This document shows positions 36,457-44,116 of a stretch of DNA of 64,000 nt, piece by piece (position 1 is the stretch's first letter; every line of letters starts with the position of its first letter). Location: positions 310,001 through 374,000 of the forward strand of contig NZ_CP012640.2 of NCBI RefSeq assembly GCF_001412595.2. Direction: 5' to 3'. The stretch is from Massilia sp. WG5. GTDB lineage: Bacteria; Pseudomonadota; Gammaproteobacteria; Burkholderiales; Burkholderiaceae_D. A program made the position numbers and the translations under genes. A model generated the notes under the pieces. The model saw only the letters and a list, made by a program, of their open reading frames with translations. It did not search any database and was not told the DNA's origin.

Positions 36457-36930
36457 ATGAACATGCCCCAACTGGACCGGGTGGACCGTCGGATTCTGGA
36501 AGAGCTGCAGGGAAATGCGCGGCTGTCGAGCGCCGAACTGGCCGAGCGCGTGTCGCTGACGACCTCGCCGTGCTGGCGGCGCGTGAAGCGGCTGGAAGAG
36601 GAGGGGGTGATCCGGGCCTACCAGGCGCGCCTGGATCCGGCCAAGCTGGGCTACCAGGTGACGGCCTTCGTCCACATTTCGCTGGACAAGAAGGACACCC
36701 GCCACCTGCAGCTGTTCGAGCGCGCGGCCCAGGCGATCCCGCAGGTGCTGTCCTGCCACCGGATCTCGGGGCGCTACGATTACCAGCTGATGGCGGTGGC
36801 GGAAGACCTGCAGGCCTACGGCATCTTTGCCGAGACCCGCATCAATGCGCTGCCGAGCGTGAAGGAGGTCTACACCTCGTTCGTGATGCGCGAGGTGAAG
36901 GCCCCCGGCACGATCCCGATGATCGACTGA
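36457..36930 (+). CDS. Lrp/AsnC-family transcriptional regulator
   Basis: A 157-residue regulator. An N-terminal helix-turn-helix (about 8-60: LDRVDRRILEELQGNARLSS, then SPCWRRVKRLEEEGVI) precedes an AsnC/RAM ligand domain (about 70-150: GRYDYQLMAVAEDLQAYGIF). Such proteins sense amino acids. The start at ATG 36457 is a choice among four in-frame starts (36421, 36445, 36457, 36463); AAGGA lies eleven bases before it. It is divergent from the TonB receptor and probably regulates it. Confidence 0.88.
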   Translation: MNMPQLDRVDRRILEELQGNARLSSAELAERVSLTTSPCWRRVKRLEEEGVIRAYQARLDPAKLGYQVTAFVHISLDKKDTRHLQLFERAAQAIPQVLSCHRISGRYDYQLMAVAEDLQAYGIFAETRINALPSVKEVYTSFVMREVKAPGTIPMID

Positions 36931-36944
36931 GCCACTCGGCTGGT

Positions 36945-37919
36945 TTACAGCGGCGCCAGGTACTTGCGGATCGCCTCGTTGACCTGCTGCGGCTGGTCGA
37001 TCATGGCGAAGTGGCGCGCCGGCGCGACCGTCGCCACTTCGAGCTTCGGCGTGCCCTGCATCAGCGCGCGGTAGTAGTCGGCCTTGCCGGCGGCCGTCAG
37101 TCCCTGCTGGGCGCCGTCGGCGTCGAAGAAGGGCGAGATCACCAGCACCGGCGCCTGGATGTCCTTCAGGCCGGGACGCAGGTCGAGTTCCAGCGCGTCG
37201 GCCGCGTACTGGCCGGTGGATGCCGGGTCGCTGCGCCCGGTCAGCCGGGCGACCTCGTCGGCCTTGCCCATGTCGAGCACGCCGATGGTGCGCATGTAGG
37301 CCTGCTGCTGCGCGGCGAACATCTCGGGCCGGAGGCCGGCCAGGCGGGTCTTCATGCCCTGGGCATAGCGGCTGCGCTCGGCGGGCGGCATGGCGTCGAG
37401 GCCGGGCATGACCGGCAGGCCGTCGATCGCGACCACGCCGCCGATGCTCTGCGGCTGGTCCTCGGCCACCGCGAGCGCCATGGTCGCGCCCAGGCTGTGG
37501 CCGACAAGCACCGGCTTCTCGAGGCGGCGCTGCGCGATCAGTTTCTCGACCGCGGCGCGGGCGGCGGCGAAGGCATTGGCGGGCGCCGGCGGGCGGCCGT
37601 CGAAGCCCGGCAGGGTCAGCACATAGACCGCGCGATCGGGGCTGAAGGCGCGCACCGTTTCCTGCCACACCCAGCCGCCGCTGGCCAGGCCGGGGATCAG
37701 GATCAGCGGGCGGGCGCGGCTGCCCGTCGTTCCATGCCGCTCGACCAGCACGCCGTCGACCTCGAAGCGCTCGGCCGGCGCGATGCTGGCGGCGAAGCGG
37801 TTCGGCTGCGGCGCCGTGGTCTCGGCTGCGTGGCCGTGATGCGCGGAGAGCATCGCGACGAGGATGCCGACGGCGACGGGGAAGAACGCGAACGGTTTCT
37901 TGCAGGTGAAGAGTTTCAT
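36945..37919 (-). CDS. exported alpha/beta hydrolase
   Basis: A 324-residue hydrolase with an N-terminal membrane or signal segment (FFPVAVGILVAMLSA). The oxyanion stretch ILIPGLASGGWVW, the nucleophile elbow VLVGHSLGATM and the late histidine in APARHFAMID complete the site. The substrate is unknown. AGGAG is found six bases before the ATG, inside the XRE gene, whose stop overlaps this start in ATGA. It is the last gene of a three-gene operon. Confidence 0.82.
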   Translation of the reverse strand: MKLFTCKKPFAFFPVAVGILVAMLSAHHGHAAETTAPQPNRFAASIAPAERFEVDGVLVERHGTTGSRARPLILIPGLASGGWVWQETVRAFSPDRAVYVLTLPGFDGRPPAPANAFAAARAAVEKLIAQRRLEKPVLVGHSLGATMALAVAEDQPQSIGGVVAIDGLPVMPGLDAMPPAERSRYAQGMKTRLAGLRPEMFAAQQQAYMRTIGVLDMGKADEVARLTGRSDPASTGQYAADALELDLRPGLKDIQAPVLVISPFFDADGAQQGLTAAGKADYYRALMQGTPKLEVATVAPARHFAMIDQPQQVNEAIRKYLAPL

Positions 37920-38119
37920 GCTGGCTCCTGGTCGGGGAAGAAGATGGCTTCGATCGGTTGGGCGAAGAGTTTCGAAATCGTGAAGGCCAAAGGGAGGCTG
38001 GGATCGTACTTGCCGGTCTCGATGGCGATCACGGTCTGGCGCGAGACGCTCAGCAGATCGGCCAGGTGGGCCTGGCTCCAGCCGCGGGCGCCGCGCAGGT
38101 CGCGGATCAGGTTCTTCAT
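37916..38119 (-). CDS. small XRE-family repressor
   Basis: A 67-residue stand-alone helix-turn-helix protein: MKNLIRDLRGARGWSQAHLA, then LLSVSRQTVIAIETGKYDPS. This is the size and sequence of small YozG-like regulators that sit next to small membrane proteins. Its start overlaps the membrane-protein stop (ATGA) and its stop overlaps the hydrolase start (ATGA). Three copies of an 18-base operator surround the operon promoter, so autorepression is likely. Confidence 0.88.
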   Translation of the reverse strand: MKNLIRDLRGARGWSQAHLADLLSVSRQTVIAIETGKYDPSLPLAFTISKLFAQPIEAIFFPDQEPA

Positions 38120-38502
38120 CGCTCGGTCCATTTGCGGACCAGGGAGACGGCGCCCATGCTGGCGCCCATCATGATCCACACCGAGAACATCGACAGCTTT
38201 TCGAAGCCGGCGGTTTCCATGAAGCCGTAGGTGAAGGTGGCGGCCAGGGTAATGGCGGCCGAGACCGCGATGTTCTCCAGCAGGCGGATGCGCTGGTACT
38301 CGTCGATGCGGGCCAGGTGGCGGGCGATGGTCCGGATCATCAGGCCGAAGCCGATCATCGGCGTGACCAGCACCAGGGTGCGCAGCCAGCCGTCGGCCAT
38401 CGGACGGCCGTAGCGGATGGCGGCGAACAGTAAGACCGTGTAAACCAGGAGCGCCGTCATCAGTTCGACGAAGTAGGCGCGTGCGACTCGCTTCTCATGC
38501 AT
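38116..38502 (-). CDS. small membrane protein paired with the XRE repressor
   Basis: A 128-residue protein with four predicted membrane helices (LMTALLVYTVLLFAAI, TLVLVTPMIGFGLMI, NIAVSAAITLAATFTYGF, FSVWIMMGASMGAVS). I do not recognise a named family. The start MHEKRVARAY has GGGAG nine bases upstream. It is the first gene of the operon. Membrane-protein plus small XRE pairs of this kind often sense membrane or metabolic state; here that is inference only. Confidence 0.8.
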   Translation of the reverse strand: MHEKRVARAYFVELMTALLVYTVLLFAAIRYGRPMADGWLRTLVLVTPMIGFGLMIRTIARHLARIDEYQRIRLLENIAVSAAITLAATFTYGFMETAGFEKLSMFSVWIMMGASMGAVSLVRKWTER

Positions 38503-38519
38503 TTCGGTTTCTCCCTGGA

Positions 38520-38537
38520 TGTAAAGTGTACTTGACA
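38520..38537. promoter_or_regulatory. XRE operator copy 1
   Basis: TGTAAAGTGTACTTGACA matches the form TGTAAAG-N4-CTTGACA. It abuts copy 2 without a gap and lies downstream of the operon promoter, in the leader. Confidence 0.7.
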
Positions 38538-38555
38538 TGTAAAGCATGCTTGACA
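38538..38555. promoter_or_regulatory. XRE operator copy 2
   Basis: TGTAAAGCATGCTTGACA differs from copy 1 only in the four central bases. It covers the expected transcription start of the minus-strand operon. Confidence 0.7.
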
Positions 38556-38583
38556 TCCTAGGCCTCGGAAAACCCGATGTCAA
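38555..38583 (-). promoter_or_regulatory. sigma-70 promoter of the membrane protein-XRE-hydrolase operon
   Basis: On the minus strand, TTGACA (38583-38578) and TAGGAT (38560-38555) are separated by 17 bases. The -35 box is inside operator copy 3 and the -10 box touches copy 2. Confidence 0.7.
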
Positions 38584-38595
38584 GCACCCTTTACA
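38578..38595. promoter_or_regulatory. XRE operator copy 3 (inverted)
   Basis: TGTCAAGCACCCTTTACA is the reverse complement of TGTAAAGGGTGCTTGACA. It overlaps the -35 box of the minus-strand promoter and lies 40 bases before the divergent flavoprotein gene. Confidence 0.7.
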
Positions 38596-38634
38596 TGTAT
38601 TTTTGCGGTCCCGTATCGACTACAATGCCGGCCC

Positions 38635-39882
38635 ATGAGTGCCCACCTTGAATCCCCGCGCCGCGCGATCGTGATCGGCGGCGGCCCCGCCGGCCTGATG
38701 GCGGCCGAAGTCCTGTCCGCCGGCGGCGCGCAGGTCGACCTGTACGACGCCATGCCTTCCGTCGGCCGCAAATTCCTCCTGGCCGGCAAGGGCGGCATGA
38801 ACATCACCCATTCGGAAGACCTGGACGCCTTCGCGGGCCGCTACGGCAAGCGCCGCGCGGCCGTCGCGCGCTGGCTGGACGGCTTCACGCAGCAGCAGGT
38901 GCGCGAATGGATCCACGGGCTGGGCATCGACACCTTCGTCGGCAGCTCGGGCCGGGTGTTTCCGACCGACATGAAGGCGGCGCCGCTGCTGCGCGCCTGG
39001 CTGCACCGCCTGCGCGAAGCCGGCGTGCGCTTCCACATGCGCCAGCGCTGGCTGGGCTGGCGCGACGGCGCGCTGCTGTTCGCGGGACCGGACGGCGAGC
39101 GCCTCGAAACCGCCGATGCGGTGGTGCTGGCGCTGGGCGGCGCGAGCTGGGCGCGCCTCGGTTCGGACGGGGCCTGGGCGCCGCTGCTGGGCCGGCAGGG
39201 CGTCGAGGTGGCGCCGCTGGTGCCGATGAACTGCGGCTTCGACGCCGCCTGGAGCGCGCATTTCAGCAGCCGCCACGCCGGCGCGCCGCTCACCACCGTG
39301 GCGCTGGCCGTGGAAGACGTGGAGGGCCGGCGCCATTACCGCAAGGGCCAGTTCGTGGTCACCGAAAGCGGCATCGAGGGCAGCCTGGTGTATGCCTTGT
39401 CCAGCCAGATCCGCGACCGCATCCTGCGCGACGGCCAGGCCACGGTCTGGATCGACCTGCTGCCGGACCACGACGCGGCGCGCGTGCTGGACGAGGTGGC
39501 GCACCCGCGCGGCACCCGTTCGATGTCGAGCCACCTGCAGAGCCGTCTCGGGATCAAGGGGGTGAAATCCGGGCTGCTGCACGAAGCGCTGGGCAAGGAA
39601 GACTATGCGGACCCGGAGCGGCTGGCGCGCGCCATCAAGGCCCTGCCGGTGACGCTGCTGCGCCCCCGTCCGATCGACGAGGCGATTTCCAGCGGCGGCG
39701 GAGTGCGCTTCGAGGCGCTGGACGGCCCGGCCGGCATGCTGCGCGCGCTCCCGGGCGTGTTCGTGGCCGGCGAGATGGTGGACTGGGAGGCGCCGACCGG
39801 CGGCTATCTGCTGACCGCCTGCTTCGGCAGCGGCCGCGCGGCCGGGCAGGGAGCGCTGGACTGGCTGCGCGCCAGGGCCTGA
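38635..39882 (+). CDS. TIGR03862-type NAD(P)/FAD-dependent flavoprotein
   Basis: A 415-residue HI0933/YhiN-like flavoprotein. The FAD-binding IVIGGGPAGLMAAEVLSAGG is at the N terminus. GRKFLLAGKGGMNITHSE and the C-terminal FVAGEMVDWEAPTGGYLL are hallmarks of the TIGR03862 group. The reaction is unknown; related proteins have been linked with tRNA or redox metabolism. It shares an upstream region with the XRE operon but has no obvious promoter of its own. Confidence 0.88.
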   Translation: MSAHLESPRRAIVIGGGPAGLMAAEVLSAGGAQVDLYDAMPSVGRKFLLAGKGGMNITHSEDLDAFAGRYGKRRAAVARWLDGFTQQQVREWIHGLGIDTFVGSSGRVFPTDMKAAPLLRAWLHRLREAGVRFHMRQRWLGWRDGALLFAGPDGERLETADAVVLALGGASWARLGSDGAWAPLLGRQGVEVAPLVPMNCGFDAAWSAHFSSRHAGAPLTTVALAVEDVEGRRHYRKGQFVVTESGIEGSLVYALSSQIRDRILRDGQATVWIDLLPDHDAARVLDEVAHPRGTRSMSSHLQSRLGIKGVKSGLLHEALGKEDYADPERLARAIKALPVTLLRPRPIDEAISSGGGVRFEALDGPAGMLRALPGVFVAGEMVDWEAPTGGYLLTACFGSGRAAGQGALDWLRARA

Positions 39883-39894
39883 GCCGGCGCCCGT

Positions 39895-40704
39895 TCAGTC
39901 TTCGAAGCGCACGCTGCCGCTGCCGTTGCGGCTGATCTCGCGCTGGTTCGGATTGCCGTACACGGTGACGTCGCCGCTGCCCGTCATCTCGACGTTCACG
40001 TGCTTGCTGGCGTAGACCGCGCTGGAGCCCGAGCCGTGGTGGCTCAGCTGCACGTCGCCGGCGCGCAGGTGGCGCGCATCCAGTTCGCCGGCGCCGGCGA
40101 TCTCGGCGTGCAGTTCGCGCGCGCCGCCGACCAGGGTCATGTGGCCGGTGCCCTTGACGTCGGCCAGCACGCGCTCGGCATTGCCGCCGGTGATGTCGGC
40201 CTCGCCGCTGCCGTGCAGGCCGGCTTCGATCTCGCGGTAGCGCCCATTGAAACGCAGGCCGGCGGAGCCGTCCACGGCCAGCACGATGCGCTCGCCCGAA
40301 AAGCCGCTGACCGTGTGCTGGCCGGTGCCGCTGATGTTCAACTGCTCCAGGCTGGGGAGCACCAGGGTGACTTCGATGGGCTGGCGGTGCCGCAGCAGGA
40401 TGCCGCGCGGGCCGATGTGCAGGGTGCCGCCGTCGACGGCGGTGTCGACGTTGGCCAGCAGCCGCTGTTCGCCGCGAACCTCGAGCGCCGCCGAGGTGCC
40501 CTGGCGCAGGTTGAGGTTGATCGGGCCGCTCACGTCGACTTCGCGGATGCTGGCGCCGAGCGTGCGTTTTTCGGTCGCGACCAGGCGGCTGCCCGGACTG
40601 GCGGCCCCGCTCGTTCCCTGGGCGCGAAGCATGCTCCAGGAGGCGCCGATCAGCAGCAGCGCCAGCGCCAGCAGGCCGAATCCGACTTTCATCAATGCGC
40701 GCAT
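39895..40704 (-). CDS. GIN-domain (DUF2807) exported protein
   Basis: A 269-residue protein with an N-terminal membrane or signal helix (VGFGLLALALLLIGAS). A right-handed beta-helix-like GIN domain follows (about 50-265), with repeating short strands such as GTGQHTVSGF, GSGEADITGG, GAGELDARHL and GSGDVTVYGN. GIN-domain proteins occur with HAAS/DUF1700 membrane proteins, as here. It is seven bases after the HAAS gene and in the same operon. The function is unknown. Confidence 0.82.
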   Translation of the reverse strand: MRALMKVGFGLLALALLLIGASWSMLRAQGTSGAASPGSRLVATEKRTLGASIREVDVSGPINLNLRQGTSAALEVRGEQRLLANVDTAVDGGTLHIGPRGILLRHRQPIEVTLVLPSLEQLNISGTGQHTVSGFSGERIVLAVDGSAGLRFNGRYREIEAGLHGSGEADITGGNAERVLADVKGTGHMTLVGGARELHAEIAGAGELDARHLRAGDVQLSHHGSGSSAVYASKHVNVEMTGSGDVTVYGNPNQREISRNGSGSVRFED

Positions 40705-40711
40705 GGCTTCC

Positions 40712-41554
40712 TCAATGACCCTTGAGCAGGGAGAAATTCATCTGGACGTAGCGCCGGATGCCGACCGCCGTGTAGCGCGTCACCACCAGCGACAGCAGGA
40801 ACAGCGCGATCCCGCCCAGCACGATGCCGAAGCCGAACAGGGTCTGGGTGGTGCGCGAGTCGGCGTCCATGTCGGTGGTGATGCGCAGGCTGTTGCCGGC
40901 AACGACTTCGGCGCCGTGGCGCAGGCGCGATTCCCGCGGTCCCGCTTCATCGTCGCCGGTGTCCGGGTTGGCGTCTGCGCGTTCCTCGTGCACGTGGATG
41001 CCGGTGTCGTCGATCCGGACCCGCAGCTGGCTCCTGGCGTCGGCGTCGTCATCGATCTGCACGTAGCGGGCCGGCAGGTCCAGCAGCAGGTCGCTGTTGC
41101 CGGCCAGGCCGCTCGCCGTGATCGCGATGCCGCCCAGGTAGAAGGCGAGGGCGCAGACGTACAGCGCGAACAGCAGGGCCGAATACACCAGCGCCGGCAC
41201 GATCATGAAGAGGTTGAAGATCGCCAGCCCGGCGCCGGACACCAGCACCCGCAGCACCCCGGCCGGGTTGGACTTCGCGGGCATGGCGAACTGCGGACCG
41301 GCCGCCGCCGCCGGCTGGGCGCCGGTTTGCGCCCCGGTTTGCGCGCCGGCTTGCGCACGATGGCTGCTGGCGCGCAGCGTCATCGCGATCTTCGCCGGAT
41401 CGTCGAGTTCGCGTGCCACGTCCTGCTCGCTGCGACCGGTATTGACGCCGTCGACGAAGCGCTGCTCGTAATAGCCGAGCGTCCTGGCCTGCAGCTCGGG
41501 CGGCAGGCCCAGCATCGCGCGCTTCAGCAGTTCGAGGTATTCCAGTTTGTCCAT
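40712..41554 (-). CDS. HAAS (DUF1700)-domain membrane protein
   Basis: A 280-residue protein. The N-terminal HAAS module (about 1-60: DKLEYLELLKRAMLGLPPEL) precedes a linker with the repeated tetrapeptide AQTG. Three membrane helices follow (two near 108-150 and one near 240-262) around a periplasmic loop. HAAS proteins are usually controlled by a PadR regulator, but none is nearby. It lies 13 bases after a small membrane ORF and seven before the GIN gene. Confidence 0.8.
   Translation of the reverse strand: MDKLEYLELLKRAMLGLPPELQARTLGYYEQRFVDGVNTGRSEQDVARELDDPAKIAMTLRASSHRAQAGAQTGAQTGAQPAAAAGPQFAMPAKSNPAGVLRVLVSGAGLAIFNLFMIVPALVYSALLFALYVCALAFYLGGIAITASGLAGNSDLLLDLPARYVQIDDDADARSQLRVRIDDTGIHVHEERADANPDTGDDEAGPRESRLRHGAEVVAGNSLRITTDMDADSRTTQTLFGFGIVLGGIALFLLSLVVTRYTAVGIRRYVQMNFSLLKGH
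41319..41354. repeat. three tandem 12-base units in the HAAS gene
   Basis: GCGCCGGTTTGC, GCCCCGGTTTGC and GCGCCGGCTTGC follow each other directly. They encode the repeated AQTG/AQAG linker of the HAAS protein. Confidence 0.7.
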
Positions 41555-41567
41555 CGCGTGCTCCGGC

Positions 41568-41705
41568 TCAGTTCCGCGCCACCATCAGCATCGCGTGGGC
41601 GGCCGCATCGCCCGCGCCGCCGAGGCCGGGCTGGACCAGGACGGCCGTCGCCGCGGCGACGAGGGCGAGCAGGAGCAGGGTGCGCAGGCCGAGGTCGATG
41701 TTCAT
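41568..41705 (-). CDS. 45-residue single-helix membrane protein
   Basis: A short frame, MNIDLGLRTLLLLALVAAAT followed by AVLVQPGLGG and a tail ending AMLMVARN. It has one strong membrane helix and ends 13 bases before the HAAS gene. I recognise no family, and the ribosome site is weak. The position at the head of the HAAS-GIN operon and the clean hydrophobic helix support it as a real small gene. Confidence 0.5.
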   Translation of the reverse strand: MNIDLGLRTLLLLALVAAATAVLVQPGLGGAGDAAAHAMLMVARN

Positions 41706-41829
41706 GTGCAAATCCGATAACACTTGTTTCGATGCTGCCACTCTACCGATCCGGGCCGCGTGCCGCCATCCGCGTGCGACAGGCTGCAGAATTCGCGGGG
41801 CAGGCTGCGCCAGGGCGGGATGGCCGCCC

Positions 41830-43209
41830 TCACGGCTTCCCTCCCGCTTTGCCGCCGAGCGCCAGGCGGGCCGCTGCCCGGCCGCTGCGCACCGCGGTCT
41901 CGAGCGTCGCCGGATAGTCGCTGGCGGTGTAGTCGCCGGCCAGGACCAGGCCCGGCTGGCCGCTGTCGTTGCCCGGGCGCGCCAGGGCCGGCGTGCAGGC
42001 GAAGGTGGCGCGTTTTTCCGTGAATACGCGGCTCCAGCGCGGCGCGGCCAGGCCCGGCTGCCGGAAAGCGGCCGCCAGCTGGCCCGCGACGCCCTCCGCC
42101 AGCGCATCCTGGCCGAGTTCCGCCGCGCCGGAGGCGGCGCTGACCACCACGGCCAGCAGGCCGTCCTGGCTGTTATTCGCCTGATCGTGATCGAGCTGCC
42201 CGCGGTCGAACACGAATTGGCCCCAGGCGCCATGCGCCGGATCGTCGAGCAGGGCGCAGAAGGGCAGCGGCAGGCGCAGGCCGGGCTCGTATTGCAGGTA
42301 GACCGTCGAAATCGGCTCGTAGTCGAAACCGTCGAGCTGCCCGGCCAGCGCGGCCATGCCGTCCAGCGGCCGCAGCAGGGCCGCGCTTTGCCAGGCGGGC
42401 GTGGCCAGCACCACGGCATCGAACTCGCCGGCTTGCCCGCCCGCGCGCACGCGCCAGCCCGCCTCCAGGCGCTCGAGCGCATCGGCGCGCATGCCGCACA
42501 GCACCCGGCCGCCGCGTTCCTCGACGAAGCGCCGGGCGCCCTGCGGGAACAGGGCATCGAGGTCGACGCGCGGCAGCAGCATGTCGGAAGCCTTGCGTTT
42601 CGCGCCCAGGCTGTCGCGCAGCACCGCCAGGAAGACCTGGCTCGATGCCCGCTCGACCGGCGTGTTCAGGGCCGCCAGGCACAGCGGGCGCCACATCTGG
42701 CGGATCAGGCGCGGGGTCTGGCCGAAGCGTTCCAGCAGCTCGGCCACGCTGCAGTCGGTGTCCAGGCCCCACTGCATCCAGCGCGCGCTGGTCGTGAAGC
42801 GGGCCAGGGCCAGCTTGTCGTCGCGATCGAGGCCGCGTGCGCGCAGCAGGGCGAGCAGCATGTGCAGCGGCGCCGGCAGGCGCGGGGCCGCGAAGTCCAT
42901 CAGGCCGCTGTCCGGCGGATAGCGCATCTGCAGCGGCAGGCGCAGCATGGCGTCCCGTTCGCGCACGCCGACGCGGCGCAGCAGGTCCAGCGTTTCATTG
43001 TAGGCGCCGAGCAGGATGTGCTGGCCGTTGTCGAGCATGGCCTCTTTGGCCTGGACCGCGCGGGCGCGGCCGCCGAGGCTGCGCGCCGCTTCGAACAGCG
43101 TGACCCGGGCGCCCCGTGCCGCGAGTTCGACCGCCGCCGCGCAGCCGGCCCAGCCGCCGCCGACGACCGCGACCTGCGCAGGGCCGGAGGGCTGCCTAGT
43201 TGCGGACAT
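41830..43209 (-). CDS. hpnE: hydroxysqualene dehydroxylase
   Basis: A 459-residue FAD enzyme that reduces hydroxysqualene to squalene, the last step of the HpnCDE route. The FAD motif VVGGGWAGCAAAVELAARG starts near residue 15. ARSLGGRARAV, LDNGQHILLGAY and the C-terminal LVLAGDYTASDYPATLE are typical. Its start overlaps the hpnD end by 14 bases, so the two are coupled. Squalene feeds hopanoid or carotenoid synthesis; no squalene-hopene cyclase gene is in this window. Confidence 0.92.
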   Translation of the reverse strand: MSATRQPSGPAQVAVVGGGWAGCAAAVELAARGARVTLFEAARSLGGRARAVQAKEAMLDNGQHILLGAYNETLDLLRRVGVRERDAMLRLPLQMRYPPDSGLMDFAAPRLPAPLHMLLALLRARGLDRDDKLALARFTTSARWMQWGLDTDCSVAELLERFGQTPRLIRQMWRPLCLAALNTPVERASSQVFLAVLRDSLGAKRKASDMLLPRVDLDALFPQGARRFVEERGGRVLCGMRADALERLEAGWRVRAGGQAGEFDAVVLATPAWQSAALLRPLDGMAALAGQLDGFDYEPISTVYLQYEPGLRLPLPFCALLDDPAHGAWGQFVFDRGQLDHDQANNSQDGLLAVVVSAASGAAELGQDALAEGVAGQLAAAFRQPGLAAPRWSRVFTEKRATFACTPALARPGNDSGQPGLVLAGDYTASDYPATLETAVRSGRAAARLALGGKAGGKP

Positions 43210-44029
43210 AGGTTTTCCACGCCAGCCACAGCTTGCGCAGCGGCGTGAGGGAAATGCGCTGGTTCAGGACCTTGAAGTCGTCGCGCTCGATCTCGTCGAG
43301 CACGGTGCGGTAGATCGCCGCCATCATCAGGCCGGGACGCTGGGCGCGCCGGTCTTCCTTCGGCAGCAGGGCAAAAGCTTCCTCGTAGACGGCATGTGCA
43401 CGGGCGGTCTGGAACTTCATCAGCGCCTCGAACTTGTCGCTGTGGCGGAAATTCAGGATGTCGGCCGCGGTCACGTTGAACTGCTGGAGCTCGTTGACGG
43501 GCAGGTAGATGCGGCCCTTGCGCGCGTCGTCGCCGACGTCGCGGATGATGTTCGTGAGCTGGAACGCCAGGCCCAGCTTCTCCGCATACTGCAGGGTCTG
43601 CGGATTGGTGACGCCGAAGATGCTGGCCGACAGGATGCCGACCACGCCGGCCACGTGCCAGCAGTACTTGCGCAGGCCGGCGTAATCGAGATAGCGCGAC
43701 TGGTCGAGGTCCATCTCCATGCCGTCGATGATGGCCTGCAGGTGCTGTTCCTGCAGGTTATAGGCGGCCAGGTGCGGCTGCAGCGCCTGGGTCACCGGGT
43801 GCGTGGGCGCGCCCTGAACCATCTTCGCGACTTCGGTGCGCCACCAGGCCAGCTTGATGCGCGCCACCGACTGGTCGCTGGTCTCGTCGACGGTGTCGTC
43901 GACCTCCCGGCAGAAGGCGTACAGCGCCGTGATCGCGCGGCGCCTTTCGGGCGGCAGGAACAGGAAGCTGTAGTAGAAGCTGGAGCCGCTTTGGACGGTC
44001 TTTTGTTGGCAGTATTCGTCGGGAGACAT
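43196..44029 (-). CDS. hpnD: presqualene diphosphate synthase
   Basis: A 277-residue trans-isoprenyl diphosphate synthase that joins two farnesyl diphosphates into presqualene diphosphate. The two metal-binding aspartate motifs are DDTVD (in YAFCREVDDTVDE) and DVGDD (in NIIRDVGDDARKGRIYLP). It is the middle gene of hpnC-hpnD-hpnE. An 87-base gap separates it from hpnC. Confidence 0.94.
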   Translation of the reverse strand: MSPDEYCQQKTVQSGSSFYYSFLFLPPERRRAITALYAFCREVDDTVDETSDQSVARIKLAWWRTEVAKMVQGAPTHPVTQALQPHLAAYNLQEQHLQAIIDGMEMDLDQSRYLDYAGLRKYCWHVAGVVGILSASIFGVTNPQTLQYAEKLGLAFQLTNIIRDVGDDARKGRIYLPVNELQQFNVTAADILNFRHSDKFEALMKFQTARAHAVYEEAFALLPKEDRRAQRPGLMMAAIYRTVLDEIERDDFKVLNQRISLTPLRKLWLAWKTYVRN

Positions 44030-44116
44030 ATAAAAAAGGCTGGTGCGTCAGCGAGGTTCGCGAATTTCAGGTCCGCTATCTTATCCGATCCGGCGCCTGC
44101 CCAGATACCTCCTCGT

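Noticed and set aside
36304..37668. Upstream extension of the TonB-receptor frame to 37668
   Set aside because: It would run through the divergent Lrp-type gene and the hydrolase. The signal peptide begins at the ATG at 36303, which has AAGGAG upstream.
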